DNA from: Syntrophaceae bacterium
GTDB lineage: Bacteria; Desulfobacterota; Syntrophia; Syntrophales; Smithellaceae
Direction of reading: 5' to 3'
Length of the DNA: 64,000 nt
Assembly (NCBI GenBank): GCA_018436925.1
Contig: JAHDKI010000026.1
Span: 62,001 to 126,000 of the forward strand
The notes under the pieces were generated by a model that did no database searches, was not told the origin of the DNA, and saw only the letters and a program-made list of their open reading frames with translations. The first letter of the stretch is position 1. Every line of letters begins with the position of its first letter. Position numbers and translations under genes: made by a program. Shown here piece by piece: positions 25,989-36,100 of the stretch.

Positions 25989-27293
25989 TTGAAACCAGAC
26001 GCTGCGTCAAATGCTCACTTCTCCGGCTGGACCACCCTGCTAGGCGCCATGCTGGCCTACGGCTGCATCTGCGGAGACGTCACCTACGCCTTCGGCGTTT
26101 TTCTGCCCGCCATGAGCGAAACGATGGGCTGGAGCCGCTCGGCCCTTTCTGGGCCCTACAGCCTGTTTCTCATCATCGGCGGCATGCTGGGGCCCCTTGC
26201 GGGCGCCGCCATATCCCGCTTCGGCGCGCGAAAGAACATCATGGCCGGCAACCTGACCGCCGCGCTTGGTCTTGCGGGCATGTCGCAGGTGCAGGAACTC
26301 TGGCACGCCTACTTCTTCTTCGGCGTGATGGGCGGGCTGGGGCTGGCGTTTGCCGAGTTTCTCGCGATGACCACCGTCGTCAATTCCTGGTTTATCCGCA
26401 AACGCTCGCTCGCGCTGGGGCTGCTTCTGGCGGCAGGCGGCATCGGCGGCTTTATTCTGCCTCCGCTCGTCGGCTATCTGATGTCCGGCTATGGCTGGCG
26501 GTGGACCTGGATCTGCCTGGGCGTCTTGCATCTGCTTTTGGGCGTCGTCCTGGCGGGTCTGCTCATCCGCAATACGCCCGAAGAACTGGGGCAAGCGCCC
26601 GACGGCCGCCCGTGGGCGCCGCAAGGTGAAACCGCAGCATCCCGCCGCGTCGTCTATTCGACCGGCGTGGACTTTACCGTCCGCGACGCGTTCAAAACAC
26701 CCGCGCTGTGGATGATTCTTGCGCTTTTCTCATCCGTGCTTTTTGTTCACAACATCATGACGACCCATCAGGTCGCCTATTTGCGCGATTTGAACTATTC
26801 GTCCGTCACCTCGGCGGCGGCGCTGGGCCTGATGCTGGGCATGAGCATTCTGGGCAGGCTGCTGTCCGGCCTCCTGGGCCTGCGCTTCGAAGGCCGCCAC
26901 CTGGCCGTGTTTTTCTCAGCATGCATGGGCTTGGGCGTCGTCTCGCTTATCAATGCGCAAGGCGGTATTTTCGTCTATTTGTACGCCGTTCTCACCGGCA
27001 TCGGTTTCGGCGGCATGATCGTGCTTCTGCCCAACCTCACCGGCGCGTATTACGGCAGAAGCCATTTCTCGCGGATCGTCGGCTGGACAACCCCGGTGGT
27101 GACGCTTGCCTCGGCCGCAAGCCCGCTTCTGGCCGGATGGCTTTTTGATCAGACCGGCCGCTATCTGGCGCCTTTGAGCCTTGCCGCGGCGCTGCTTTTC
27201 GTCTGCTGCCTGCTGGCCGTCTTTGCGCGTCCGCCCCACCCGCCTGCTTCTGCTCAAATTTCCAGGGTTTTTGATCCGATAAAATCCGATTGA
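25989..27293 (+). CDS. MFS transporter (monocarboxylate/oxalate-formate antiporter-like)
   Basis: About 434 residues with twelve predicted membrane helices. The first helix region is TTLLGAMLAYGCICGDVTYAFGVF, given here by its ends (residues about 15-38). The MFS loop 2-3 motif appears as SRFGARKNIMAG, and loop 8-9 is LSGLLGLRFEGRHLAV. The pattern with GWSRSALSGPYSLFLI resembles carboxylate exporters and antiporters. The start is uncertain: TTG at 25989 gives a normal short N-terminus, while the frame is open from TTG at 25911. No neighbour suggests a substrate. Confidence 0.8.
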   Translation: MKPDAASNAHFSGWTTLLGAMLAYGCICGDVTYAFGVFLPAMSETMGWSRSALSGPYSLFLIIGGMLGPLAGAAISRFGARKNIMAGNLTAALGLAGMSQVQELWHAYFFFGVMGGLGLAFAEFLAMTTVVNSWFIRKRSLALGLLLAAGGIGGFILPPLVGYLMSGYGWRWTWICLGVLHLLLGVVLAGLLIRNTPEELGQAPDGRPWAPQGETAASRRVVYSTGVDFTVRDAFKTPALWMILALFSSVLFVHNIMTTHQVAYLRDLNYSSVTSAAALGLMLGMSILGRLLSGLLGLRFEGRHLAVFFSACMGLGVVSLINAQGGIFVYLYAVLTGIGFGGMIVLLPNLTGAYYGRSHFSRIVGWTTPVVTLASAASPLLAGWLFDQTGRYLAPLSLAAALLFVCCLLAVFARPPHPPASAQISRVFDPIKSD

Positions 27294-27317
27294 CAACGCC
27301 TGTGAATGGTCTAGAAT
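27290..27317 (+). promoter_or_regulatory. Sigma70 promoter for the TRL-like/HXXEE genes
   Basis: TTGACA (27290-27295) overlaps the MFS stop codon; after 16 bp comes TAGAAT (27312-27317). The predicted 5' leader is about 150 bases and contains a small hairpin, GGATGC with GCATCC, near 27353-27370. Confidence 0.7.
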
Positions 27318-27477
27318 TTCCCGCAAGGAAGCGATGCTCGTTATGGTTTCGGGATGCAAGACGGCATCCATTCGTTAGTCCTTACAAATCACACCGGAAG
27401 CCGCAAGGGGTTTACACGGAAACTTTTCAACCAACCCATCAAATGATTCAGGCAGTTCGTCCTGCCGGGAGGGAATG

Positions 27478-27789
27478 ATGAGAACATTAAGATTGGCCGT
27501 TGTTTTGGGCGCGGCGCTTATTCTGACCGGTTGCGCCATGCTGGTTCCCATGGGAACGGTTTACACCGACGTCAAATTGCCGCTGGCCGCAACCGGCAAC
27601 GGCGCGGTTTCGCCCAAAACGGGAGAAGCCTCCTGCGTCAGCATTCTGGGCGTGGTGGCCACCGGCGATTGCAGCATTGAAGCCGCGAAGAAAAACGGCG
27701 GCATTGCCAAAGTGAATTCAGTGGACTGGAAAGTCAATAACATTTTGGGGATCTATGGAACCTATAAAGTCGTCGTGTCCGGCGAATAA
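27478..27789 (+). CDS. TRL-like family lipoprotein
   Basis: 103 residues. A lipoprotein signal ends LILTGC. The mature part matches TRL-like proteins: MGTVYTDVKLPL, then GEASCVSILGVVATGDCSIEAAKKNGGI and a closing strand IYGTYKVVVSGE. ATG 27478 is spaced better from GGAGGG than ATG 27475. The family is found in many Gram-negative bacteria with no known activity. A HXXEE gene follows after 9 bases. Confidence 0.85.
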   Translation: MRTLRLAVVLGAALILTGCAMLVPMGTVYTDVKLPLAATGNGAVSPKTGEASCVSILGVVATGDCSIEAAKKNGGIAKVNSVDWKVNNILGIYGTYKVVVSGE

Positions 27790-27798
27790 TGAGGCGTC

Positions 27799-28308
27799 AT
27801 GGATTTTCACTGGTTTGCCTGGCTTTTTGCCGTCTCCGTCACGCTGCACAACCTTGAAGAAGCCGTCTGGCTGCCTGCCTGGTCGCAAACGGCGGGAAAG
27901 TGGCACCGCCCCGTGGACGCCTCCGCATTTCGCTTCGCTGTCGCCGTTTTGACCCTTCTTGCCTACGCCGCCGTTTTGCTGGCCGTTACACAGGGGAAAG
28001 AAAGCGCGGGCGCGTATTTTCTTTCCGGCTATGCCCTGGCAATGCTTTTGAATGTGCTTTTCCCCCATGTTCTTGCCGCGGCGGTCATGCGCCGTTACGC
28101 GCCGGGCATGCTCACGGCGCTGCTTTTCAACCTGCCCGTCACTGTTTTTTTGCTCAGACGGAGCTTGGAGGAAGGCTACATTCAGCTTCCGACATTTGCC
28201 TGGGCGGGCCCCCTGGTCGTGATTTTAATTCTGCTGTCCATCCCGCTGTTGTTTGCCGTGGGCGGACATCTGCCCGGATCAGCCGCCGCGCGCCGGTTTC
28301 CAAAATAA
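27799..28308 (+). CDS. HXXEE domain-containing membrane protein
   Basis: 169 residues, mostly hydrophobic, five to six membrane helices. The naming motif HNLEE is at residues 17-21 (VTLHNLEEAVWLPAW), and a later FPHVLAAAVMRRYAPG fits the family. Function is unknown; the His/Glu cluster suggests a metal or proton site inside the membrane. It is the second gene of a short unit with the TRL-like lipoprotein. Confidence 0.85.
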   Translation: MDFHWFAWLFAVSVTLHNLEEAVWLPAWSQTAGKWHRPVDASAFRFAVAVLTLLAYAAVLLAVTQGKESAGAYFLSGYALAMLLNVLFPHVLAAAVMRRYAPGMLTALLFNLPVTVFLLRRSLEEGYIQLPTFAWAGPLVVILILLSIPLLFAVGGHLPGSAAARRFPK

Positions 28309-28349
28309 TGTTCCATGCGATGGAGTGATGCCGGGCGCGGCGCCGTAAG

Positions 28350-28390
28350 CTGTTTCGCGAACAGCCTGGCCGTCGCTGAAGAGCCAGGAC
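28350..28390. other. Two adjacent hairpins between convergent genes
   Basis: GCTGTT with AACAGC (about 28351-28367) and CCTGGC with GCCAGG (about 28366-28389) can fold. No T-tract follows on either strand, so this is not a standard intrinsic terminator. Confidence 0.35.
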
Positions 28391-28432
28391 AAATTTTCGG
28401 AGACCCGATTTCAGACCCTCGCTACCAAACGC

Positions 28433-29623
28433 TCAGTCGAAAAGATTCCTAAGAGAAATCTTCTGCCATTCGAAATGATCCGGCGCCCGCAGCCAGAGGG
28501 TCAGCGTCTCCGGCACGGCAACGATTTGATAGATGGTGTAGGAACTGTAAAGCCCTTGTTGAGTGATGATGTCCCGCGACAAAAGGTCTTTCATTTTCTC
28601 GACGTTTGCCTGACCTTTCTCGGCCTGAGCCCAATTCAGCGCGTTTTCCAGGCGCGCAAGCGTCCAGCCGTTTTCGGCGTCCTGCTCCGGCGAAGGCGGA
28701 TCGATTCCCCATGACGGATCGCGGAAATGATTCGTCGAAACCAGAAGCCCCGGCTCGTCGGCGGCTCTGCGCTTTACGGCATCAAGCGAGCATTCATAGC
28801 TTGCGGCCCCGCTGAGATCGGACACATTCACAATGGATGAAATATCCACCGACAGGTTTGAAAAAGCCGCGTCCGCCTGGGCTGCGGTTGCGCAGCTTTG
28901 CAGGATATCGAACATGGAAACGACCGTGGGCGTGCGCGCCAGGCTGAATCCGCCCCCGGAATTGCCGCTGTTGAGCTCCATGAAGATGCCGTAGCGGTTC
29001 AATCCCGTCGGCGCATAAATCGCCCCTGCGTAGTTGACGACCGCCGTCGGAATGCCTCCGTCTGTGGGATTGAAGACGGCGACGACCGTGTAGCCTCCGA
29101 AAGACCTGAAAAAGGGATGATCGTCGTTGCTGCGCCCGAAGATCAGAGGCGCGCCGCCTGTGAAATCTCCCCACACGGCCGCGCCCGAGCAGTTTCCGGC
29201 GGGAACAATGCCGTTTATTTTCTGGATAATCTCAATGCCGTTGACCACGATTTGTCTGTCAAGGCCCAACCCCGATGTTTCGGCCATTCCGGCAATCACT
29301 GCTTTGTATTTAGGCGGAAAATTCGCGTAATAAGCGGTTGCGACCTCAAGCATCCGCTCCGGACCAATGCCATAGCCGGCATAGCGGGAAACGGCCAGAT
29401 CATACAGGTCGTTCAAATCTTCTTTGAGCAGTGCGCCGTACTGTCTGCCCATCTGATAATGCGTGCCCCTCAGAGACAAAACCTTCACAGGGCCGGCTTG
29501 ATACAGCGCGCCGCCTTCATACTGCCCGATGAAAATCAGATTTGAATCTGAAGACACGGTGCAACCCGCCGCCCACAGGCAAAAAATAAAAATCGAGCCG
29601 ATCATCCTTGCCGTCTTGTTCAT
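28433..29623 (-). CDS. C45-type/choloylglycine-hydrolase-like lipoprotein
   Basis: 396 residues from the ATG at 29623, with GAGGG eight bases upstream. The signal peptide has a lipobox (CLWAAGC). The body resembles acyl-CoA:6-APA acyltransferase (C45) proteins: SLRGTHYQMGRQYGALL, then a putative N-terminal nucleophile Cys in PAGNCSGAAVWG, FGRSNDDHPFF, TGLNRYGIFMELN and a C-terminal STNHFRDPSWG. Such enzymes are self-processed Ntn hydrolases that cleave amide bonds. Here the Cys would be released well inside the chain. Substrate unknown; anchoring to a membrane is inferred from the lipobox. Confidence 0.78.
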   Translation of the reverse strand: MNKTARMIGSIFIFCLWAAGCTVSSDSNLIFIGQYEGGALYQAGPVKVLSLRGTHYQMGRQYGALLKEDLNDLYDLAVSRYAGYGIGPERMLEVATAYYANFPPKYKAVIAGMAETSGLGLDRQIVVNGIEIIQKINGIVPAGNCSGAAVWGDFTGGAPLIFGRSNDDHPFFRSFGGYTVVAVFNPTDGGIPTAVVNYAGAIYAPTGLNRYGIFMELNSGNSGGGFSLARTPTVVSMFDILQSCATAAQADAAFSNLSVDISSIVNVSDLSGAASYECSLDAVKRRAADEPGLLVSTNHFRDPSWGIDPPSPEQDAENGWTLARLENALNWAQAEKGQANVEKMKDLLSRDIITQQGLYSSYTIYQIVAVPETLTLWLRAPDHFEWQKISLRNLFD

Positions 29624-29669
29624 ACACAACGCCCTCATTCGAGATAAGAATGCAACCCTTTCGTTTAGA

Positions 29670-29698
29670 CATATATACCCGATGAGCATCTTCGTCAA
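29670..29698 (-). promoter_or_regulatory. Sigma70 promoter of the C45-like lipoprotein gene
   Basis: On the minus strand TTGACG (29693-29698), 17 bp, TATATG (29670-29675), about 45 bp before the start codon. Confidence 0.6.
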
Positions 29699-29826
29699 TT
29701 TTCTGGCAGCATCAAACTCAACAAGAAAAGAAGGCCTTTTGCCGGGGATCCGGCCATGAACAAACGCCGGCAATGCCGTTTGCCCCAAGAAAACGGCTTG
29801 GGGAAAGCCGCGCCGCGTCATTGCCG

Positions 29827-29855
29827 TTGACTTTACAGGCAAGTCCCTGTATTAA
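29827..29855 (+). promoter_or_regulatory. Sigma70 promoter of the HD/HDOD gene
   Basis: TTGACT (29827-29832), 17 bp, TATTAA (29850-29855), about 105 bp before the ATG. The rest of the 336-base divergent region (29624-29959) shows no gene. Confidence 0.55.
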
Positions 29856-29959
29856 ACCGGAGCGGATATTTTGACCCGGAAGAGCTGAATCAAAACACAT
29901 AGCGCGCCTATTTACGCAAACATCTTGCAGATAGACGGGCAGCGGAGACGACCTGAATT

Positions 29960-31480
29960 ATGGCAGTCCATCTCAGCATGAGCCAGCAGGATATCATCAA
30001 GGAAGTCATCCAGACGCTCGTTTCCGTCGTGGAGCACAAAAGCGAATTCTTCAGGGGGCATTCCGAACGCGTCGCGACCCAGTGCATCCTTTTTTCCAGT
30101 TTCTTAACGCTGCATCGGGATTTCATCAACGACCTTTATCTTGCCGGATTGCTCTATGACATCGGAATGGTCTATATTCCGATGGAGATCATCAACAAGC
30201 CGGATAAACTCTCGCCTGAGGAAATGGCCGTCGTGAGGGAACATCCGGTGATTGCGGAAACCATCCTCTCCCGCCTGAGTTATTTAAAAAAAGCGCTGCC
30301 CATCATCCGGCATCACCATGAAAACTACAACGGCGACGGCTATCCCGACGGGCTTCGGGGCGACGCCATCCCCATCGGCTCGCGGATACTCAGCCTGGTG
30401 GACGCCTACGACGCCATGACGTCCGAGCGGCCGCATCGCGCCGCGTTGCCCCAGGATGAAGCCCTGGCGCTCATCCGGGAAGGATCGGGAAAGACTTTTG
30501 ATCCGCATCTGGTTGACGAATTCATCCGCTTTATCACCCGGGCCAAGGACGCGTCCCGGGGGAAAATTGACACCCCCTCTTCTCCTTTTGCCGACGGGCG
30601 CAGCCCTTCCGAACAAAAGGCCGACGCCGCGGAAGTGGATGCCGTTCAGAAAGCCGTGTCCGATATTGTGCTGGCCTTTAAGCGGGGAATTATCGATACG
30701 CCGGCATTTCCCGCCGTGATCCATAAAATCCAGAATGTGCTGCGCTCTCCCGATAAATCCCTTGCGGATGCGGCCAGAGTGATTGAACAGGACCAGATCG
30801 TCACCTTAAGACTGCTGAGCATGTCCAACTCTCTGCATTACGGCGGAGGCGGAAACGTCAAAACGGTTGATCTCGCGTTGTCGCGCATCGGTATGAAGGA
30901 AGCCCGCAATGTCATATCCGCGCTCGCCATGAAATCCATGTATGCCGCCGACAACGTCGAAATCAAAGAGCTTATGGAAAAGTTCTGGATTCACGCCATC
31001 GCGACGGCCTATGCGACCCGGATCCTCGCCGCGCGGCTTCGTGAGCCGGACGAGGATTCTCTTTTTCTTGCGGGCCTGACCCACGACGTGGGCAAAGTCC
31101 TCTTGCTCAACGGGCTGGCGGCAAGGCTTTTCAAAAATGGACAAACTAACAACGTCGACATGGAAAAAGTCCTCGCGAGCATTCAGGCCGTGCACGCCAG
31201 TTTCGGCGGCGCGCTTCTGAAGAAATGGAATTTCAGTAGCGAGCTGATTTCCGCCGTCATCAACCATGAGCGCCCCGATCTTTCGCCCGTTGCGTCCCGA
31301 ACCAGCCTGATTCTGTATCTGGCCAACATGCTCACGCGCAGGATCGGTTACAGCCCGTATCAGGAAGAACCCGAGATCATAAAAGATGTGATGATCTTTC
31401 TGGACATCGATGAACCGGCCGTCGATGCCATTCTGGAAGAAGTCAGCTCGGCCGTGGAAAAAACCATCACTTCCGAATAA
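29960..31480 (+). CDS. HD-GYP-like/HDOD two-domain signalling protein with altered HD motif
   Basis: 506 residues. Residues 10-205 are an HD-GYP-type domain: GHSERVA (His34), HHHENYNGDGYPDGL and LSLVDAYDAMTSERPHR. The central HD pair is YD (LLYDIGMV, Tyr66-Asp67) instead of HD, so one metal ligand is missing and cyclic-di-GMP hydrolysis may be lost. Residues 235-500 are an HDOD domain (IIDTPAFPAVIHKIQNVL; LLSMSNSLHYGG; LAGLTHDVGKVLLL). HDOD proteins act in signalling and stress control without known catalysis. The combination suggests a c-di-GMP sensor or scaffold; this is inference. It is monocistronic. Confidence 0.88.
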   Translation: MAVHLSMSQQDIIKEVIQTLVSVVEHKSEFFRGHSERVATQCILFSSFLTLHRDFINDLYLAGLLYDIGMVYIPMEIINKPDKLSPEEMAVVREHPVIAETILSRLSYLKKALPIIRHHHENYNGDGYPDGLRGDAIPIGSRILSLVDAYDAMTSERPHRAALPQDEALALIREGSGKTFDPHLVDEFIRFITRAKDASRGKIDTPSSPFADGRSPSEQKADAAEVDAVQKAVSDIVLAFKRGIIDTPAFPAVIHKIQNVLRSPDKSLADAARVIEQDQIVTLRLLSMSNSLHYGGGGNVKTVDLALSRIGMKEARNVISALAMKSMYAADNVEIKELMEKFWIHAIATAYATRILAARLREPDEDSLFLAGLTHDVGKVLLLNGLAARLFKNGQTNNVDMEKVLASIQAVHASFGGALLKKWNFSSELISAVINHERPDLSPVASRTSLILYLANMLTRRIGYSPYQEEPEIIKDVMIFLDIDEPAVDAILEEVSSAVEKTITSE

Positions 31481-31704
31481 CATCCGATGGGCCGAAAACC
31501 CCCGGCCTCCGCTTTGAAAAACAAACCGGCGAAGAACTCCGATTCTTTCCGGAACTCTGTCTTTTCTTCTGAGTGTAAAAACCGGCGCAACGACACCAAG
31601 CGCCGTCCATGAAACTTAGGGTCGTCCCGAATTCACCCGTTCATAAGGGTGTGACGTGCAACCTTCATGTTGTCCGCGACGGTGTCGAAGGAAAGGCATG
31701 ACCG

Positions 31705-33156
31705 CTACCCGATATAGTCGTTCCGGTTGAGAAACGGCGATTTGTCGAGAATATCGGTTTTACGCAGCAAGTCGGATTTGGCCAGATACTTTTTGGCGGG
31801 GACGTTCTCCGAACGGCCTGCCACAACCACAGAGCTTTGCAGTGTCGACCAGTCATAGACCACATATCCCGTGCCCGGATACTCGATCAGAAACGAGTCG
31901 TACTGCTGAAAGTATGCCCCCTCGTCTTCCACAATTTTCTGATCCAGAAAAACCTTCATCAGGCTTTCCAATTGATCATTATTGGCTGGCTGCAGAAGAT
32001 CAACCGTCGCACCGCCGATCGACGGTTTATAAGCAATGTCGGTGTAGAAGCACAGATAAACGAACACCTTCTTGTTACTGGGTTCGGCGCGATAACGCCT
32101 CCGGAGCGACTTGTCCCGGATAGTCCAATAGCTCACCTCGCCTCCGCCTTTTTCTTCCGCGGCAATATCGATAGACGATCCGCAGTCCAGATTGAATTTT
32201 TTCAGTTCCGTTTTAAATTCGTCGGGAAGTTTTCCCTTGTCCAATTTTTTTTGGGCCTTCTGATCCATCTCGAACAGCGGGTAGCGCTTTTCCTTAAACG
32301 CGGGGAAAGCGTTTTGATCAAAGTTCTCTTTAACGTTTTTAGTTAAGTCGATTTGCTTGCTTTCCGAACCATTGCCCATCAAAACCGCGGCAACCGGCAC
32401 ATCCAGAATTTCCGCCAGGGCGGACGCAAAAGACGTGTAGTTTTTAAAATAGGTCGGCTCAGTCTTTCCCCCTCTTTGCTTGATCGCATACTCCAGAATG
32501 TTACTGCACAGCATCTTGTTGAATACATCGTCACTTTTGTATTTTGATACTTTGCTGTACAAATAGGAATCAGACACGTCCAGGTCCTTTTTTTGTTTAT
32601 CGGTCAAACCGGTCTGGAGCAGCTCCGTCAGCGCGCGGTCGGAGTCGAGCGGATAAGCGTTGCACCCCCAAAGCTTGACATAGCAATCAACGTCGAGCGT
32701 ATCACGCAGCGATTGAACGTCGGTATTTAAATTAAATTTACCCGAACTGTCTTTTTGAAAAAACAAAGTATCGAGTTTCACCATGTCGACCCGCCCTGAC
32801 GATGTCATCGTCACATCCAGCGGGTATCCGTTATAGGCATACATGCCGTTGTAGTCCGAATGAAAACCCACATGAATGGCCTTGATCTTACCGACCGGCT
32901 TCACCGATCCGATCCCGACAAGCAGATAATCTTTCAAAATCTGCACCGGGCTTTGACTTGATGAGATTCCGGCAATCAACGTGCTTTTTGCGGACGCCTG
33001 CAGAACAAAACTATCGGCGAAATTAAAAACGGTCAGCGCCTTGATCCGGCTGTAATCCAGAGCGCGGATCAACTGATGAAGCACATCCAGGCCACCGGGA
33101 TTGACAACCCCTGTTCCGTTGGCGCCCAGAAGATAAATGATTTCTCCCCCGCTCAT
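31705..33156 (-). CDS. Uncharacterised protein with caspase-like (DUF4347-type) His/Cys pattern
   Basis: 483 residues, not assignable to a named family with confidence. The N-terminal third resembles clan CD peptidase folds of the DUF4347 kind: a strand ending in KAIHVGFHSDYNGMY (His95, His99), a second strand ending VKLWGCNAYPL (Cys165), and later SALAEILDVPVAAVLMGNG. The known family shows SHG, then YGCNVA, then a similar VAA strand, so a His99-Cys165 dyad is a reasonable guess. The C-terminal 200 residues are Lys-rich and unrecognised. No signal peptide or membrane helix is seen. ATG overlaps the stop of the 1,172-residue protein by 4 bases, so the two are co-translated. Confidence 0.7.
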   Translation of the reverse strand: MSGGEIIYLLGANGTGVVNPGGLDVLHQLIRALDYSRIKALTVFNFADSFVLQASAKSTLIAGISSSQSPVQILKDYLLVGIGSVKPVGKIKAIHVGFHSDYNGMYAYNGYPLDVTMTSSGRVDMVKLDTLFFQKDSSGKFNLNTDVQSLRDTLDVDCYVKLWGCNAYPLDSDRALTELLQTGLTDKQKKDLDVSDSYLYSKVSKYKSDDVFNKMLCSNILEYAIKQRGGKTEPTYFKNYTSFASALAEILDVPVAAVLMGNGSESKQIDLTKNVKENFDQNAFPAFKEKRYPLFEMDQKAQKKLDKGKLPDEFKTELKKFNLDCGSSIDIAAEEKGGGEVSYWTIRDKSLRRRYRAEPSNKKVFVYLCFYTDIAYKPSIGGATVDLLQPANNDQLESLMKVFLDQKIVEDEGAYFQQYDSFLIEYPGTGYVVYDWSTLQSSVVVAGRSENVPAKKYLAKSDLLRKTDILDKSPFLNRNDYIG

Positions 33157-36100
33157 GTTGGCATGTCCTCGCTGACGATGTTGACATGCATGCCGGCTGC
33201 GGTCTTGTCCAGATCCAGATTGACATTCACGCTGGCATTCCCCGAGGTGCGAATATTGTAGTCGCCTGTGTTTTCCGCGGCGCGCAGCCGCTCATAGGCC
33301 GACTGGGCGTCGCTAAACCCCCCCTGTGCATAATCTTCAGGCAGAGGCGGCGTGAGCGCTTTGATCTTTCGCAGATCCAATCGGTCTTTTTCCAGGGTTG
33401 TCCGGTCGCGATCGATTTGAATTTCTTTCTGACGGACATCCAACTCCCGGTGGCGGGTGGCGTAGTCCTCCAGGGCGCTACACTGGCCCAGCATATTTTC
33501 CGCATAGACGCCGTTGGTATTGACGACATACGTGCGGCTCCAGATCCGTTTGGGAAGAGAATACGGACCGGCCGCGTCGTCGTCCCGATACCTTGCGGAA
33601 ATGGCTGAATCGCCCTTATAGCGAAGATCTAGATTGGGCAGGAAATACGTCAGGGCGTCTCCCTGAATCTGAATCTTGTCGGCGCATACCCGGCTGTCTC
33701 CGATCGGGGCCTGCGCTTCCCATGCTTTCCCCGTTTTGGGATTCATCGGCCACCGCTCGGGGGCTTCCTCCTTCCCGAAAGGAAAAGCCGACACAGCCAG
33801 GCCTTCCGGCGACGCCTGCCCGCCGCCCAGCATCCGCCAGATTTGCTCGTTGATTTCCCTGGCCCTGGCTTTGGTCAGATTGCTGATCAAAAACGCATTG
33901 GTATTGCCGGTCTGAATCCGGGCCTGATAGGGCGGAGCGGTGATCACTACCAGAACATCCTGCGGATAAAGATCCCAAAGCTCGACCGGAAGCGGTTCAA
34001 TGACTTTTAAACTGAACAGCGTTTGCACATCCAACCCGGCTTCGTCTTTGAGCTTTGAAAAATGCGGATTCACCCCCAGCACCCGCCTGGCCTCTGTTTC
34101 GTTGAGAACGCCCGGAACGAATATTTTGAGAATCGGATAGCGACCCGACGTATAAAAGACCTTCGCGTCATCCAGCGACAGCTCGGTTTTATACTGCCTG
34201 GTAATCTGGAAAAAGTTGATCGTCAAGTTCTTTTCCTTGTTCAGATTAGCGTACGAACGGGTGCTTTTGGATTCGTTTTCCGTTTCCGTTTCGGATACGG
34301 TTTCGTTTTTGATGTCAAAAGTCACCTGCCGTTTCTGGGAAAGTTTTGTGGAGAGTTTGCTAAGCACCGACTGGAGGCTGTCGGCAAAATTTCTTTCTTC
34401 ATCCAATGACGACCACTTCCCATGCGCGTCGGCCGCAATGTTGATGATGCCCAGCAATTCGGCGCCGAATCCGCCCCCGATCTCGCGCTCGGACGTTTTC
34501 GACGATTTATTTTCCCGCTGCAATTGCTGCCTCAGTTCGTTCGACAGATCCTGCAGGGTTTCGGCGCTTGCTTCCTCAAAGATATTCTCGGCCGTGCTTG
34601 TTGTGGCGGTTTCCTTAAACCGTTGCCGGGAGCGCATTTCCAGCTGCACCGTTTCGCCGGGGAAAAGCGTCTGAGAATAAAGATGATTCCCCAGGCCGAA
34701 TCCGTTGTGTTTCAATTCTAGGCGATATTCTTTTAAAAGCCCCACCGCCGGTTTGCAGATAAAAAAATCGGCGGCCCGCGCCACATCGACGGGGTCCAGG
34801 CGAAACCTCTCGGACACGAGCGGGCTTTTCAACGACGGCGCATCCGGAGACATAACCAGCGGCAGATAGGCTTGTGTGATGACGCGCAAAGGCCTGCACG
34901 CGGCGGTCAGGATGCCGGAAATATCCTTCACCCATTCGGCATAGAAAACACCCGCAGATATTTCCGCCTGAAGATCCATGTAAGCCTTGATCCGGCCGAC
35001 GAATCGCGTACGGATATTGGACAGCAGCTGATCGACTTTGATCCGCGAGGCGATTGACACTTCAACGCTTTGCGACGCCTGGAGACGAAGCGCTTCGAGA
35101 AACTGGAGATAACAGGGGCGATAAGACCAGCTTTTGAGCAGATACCAGTCCGGATCGACCGCTTCAATCCCGCGGATCGCCGTCAAAAGCGCGTCGAGCA
35201 GACCCAGGAGATCTTCTTTGCCGGATGAATAAAGCGGATTCGGATCGGCAAGAAAGCGGTTGACAAACTCATAATCAAATGACGCGGTGGGCATCGAGAA
35301 AACAAAGACACCCTGCATCGGCAAAGAAAGGGTTTTCGGAGCCTTGTCGGAGGCAGCGCCGAAATAGAAATACCGAAGCAGCTGCGCCGCTTTTTCAAGA
35401 ATATCCAAATCGCCATTGCTGACGGATTGCAGATGCGACACAGCGGCCGACGTTTCGCTTTGCATGGCCGCGGTGGCGCGCGTAATCGTTTCTTTCACCT
35501 GCCCAAGCCAACGGGATTCGGAGGCGGACGGCAGATAATGGCTTGTAAAAAGGATATTGTCGAGCTGCTCCGGAGGATAGGCGGACGTCGCATTATAATT
35601 CCGGGTCCACACCTGATTGGAAAAGCTTCCCCAATTCAAAACCCGCGACCGGAAATCGAAAATTTCGGCCACGGCGGAAATCGGCAGCGAAGCTTCCATC
35701 TGGTTTTTCTGACTGAAAAGCAAATGATTCGACATAATATTGAACAACTCGCGGCGCACGGTCCCGACTGTGGGCAAAGCGCCGCCGTAAGAATCGTCAT
35801 CCGGCTGCGTCCGATTAAAAAGCGCCGACGAAAAGCCATAAGCGTAGCGGACCGATCCGTGACGTGAGGCGAAATCCTTCAGCAAGGCGATATAGTCCAC
35901 GCCGACCGAGCCGATGGGAGATGTCGCATCGACCGGCCGTCCGCTGAGAAAATCCGCTGCGTCAAGAGAAATCTGGAAAAGATTGGCGGCGGCAAGCGGC
36001 GCAACAATGGTCAGTGGCAGATCGCTCACCTTGCCGTATTTTTCGATAAAATCCGCTTCGGCATTGCGGATCTCCCGCGCAGGGGCGTCTTCGGCGCGTC

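Noticed and set aside
27324..27474. Cyclic di-GMP riboswitch in the TRL-like leader
   Set aside because: The region has GATGCAAGACGGC but lacks the conserved GEMM core and its tetraloop/receptor arrangement.
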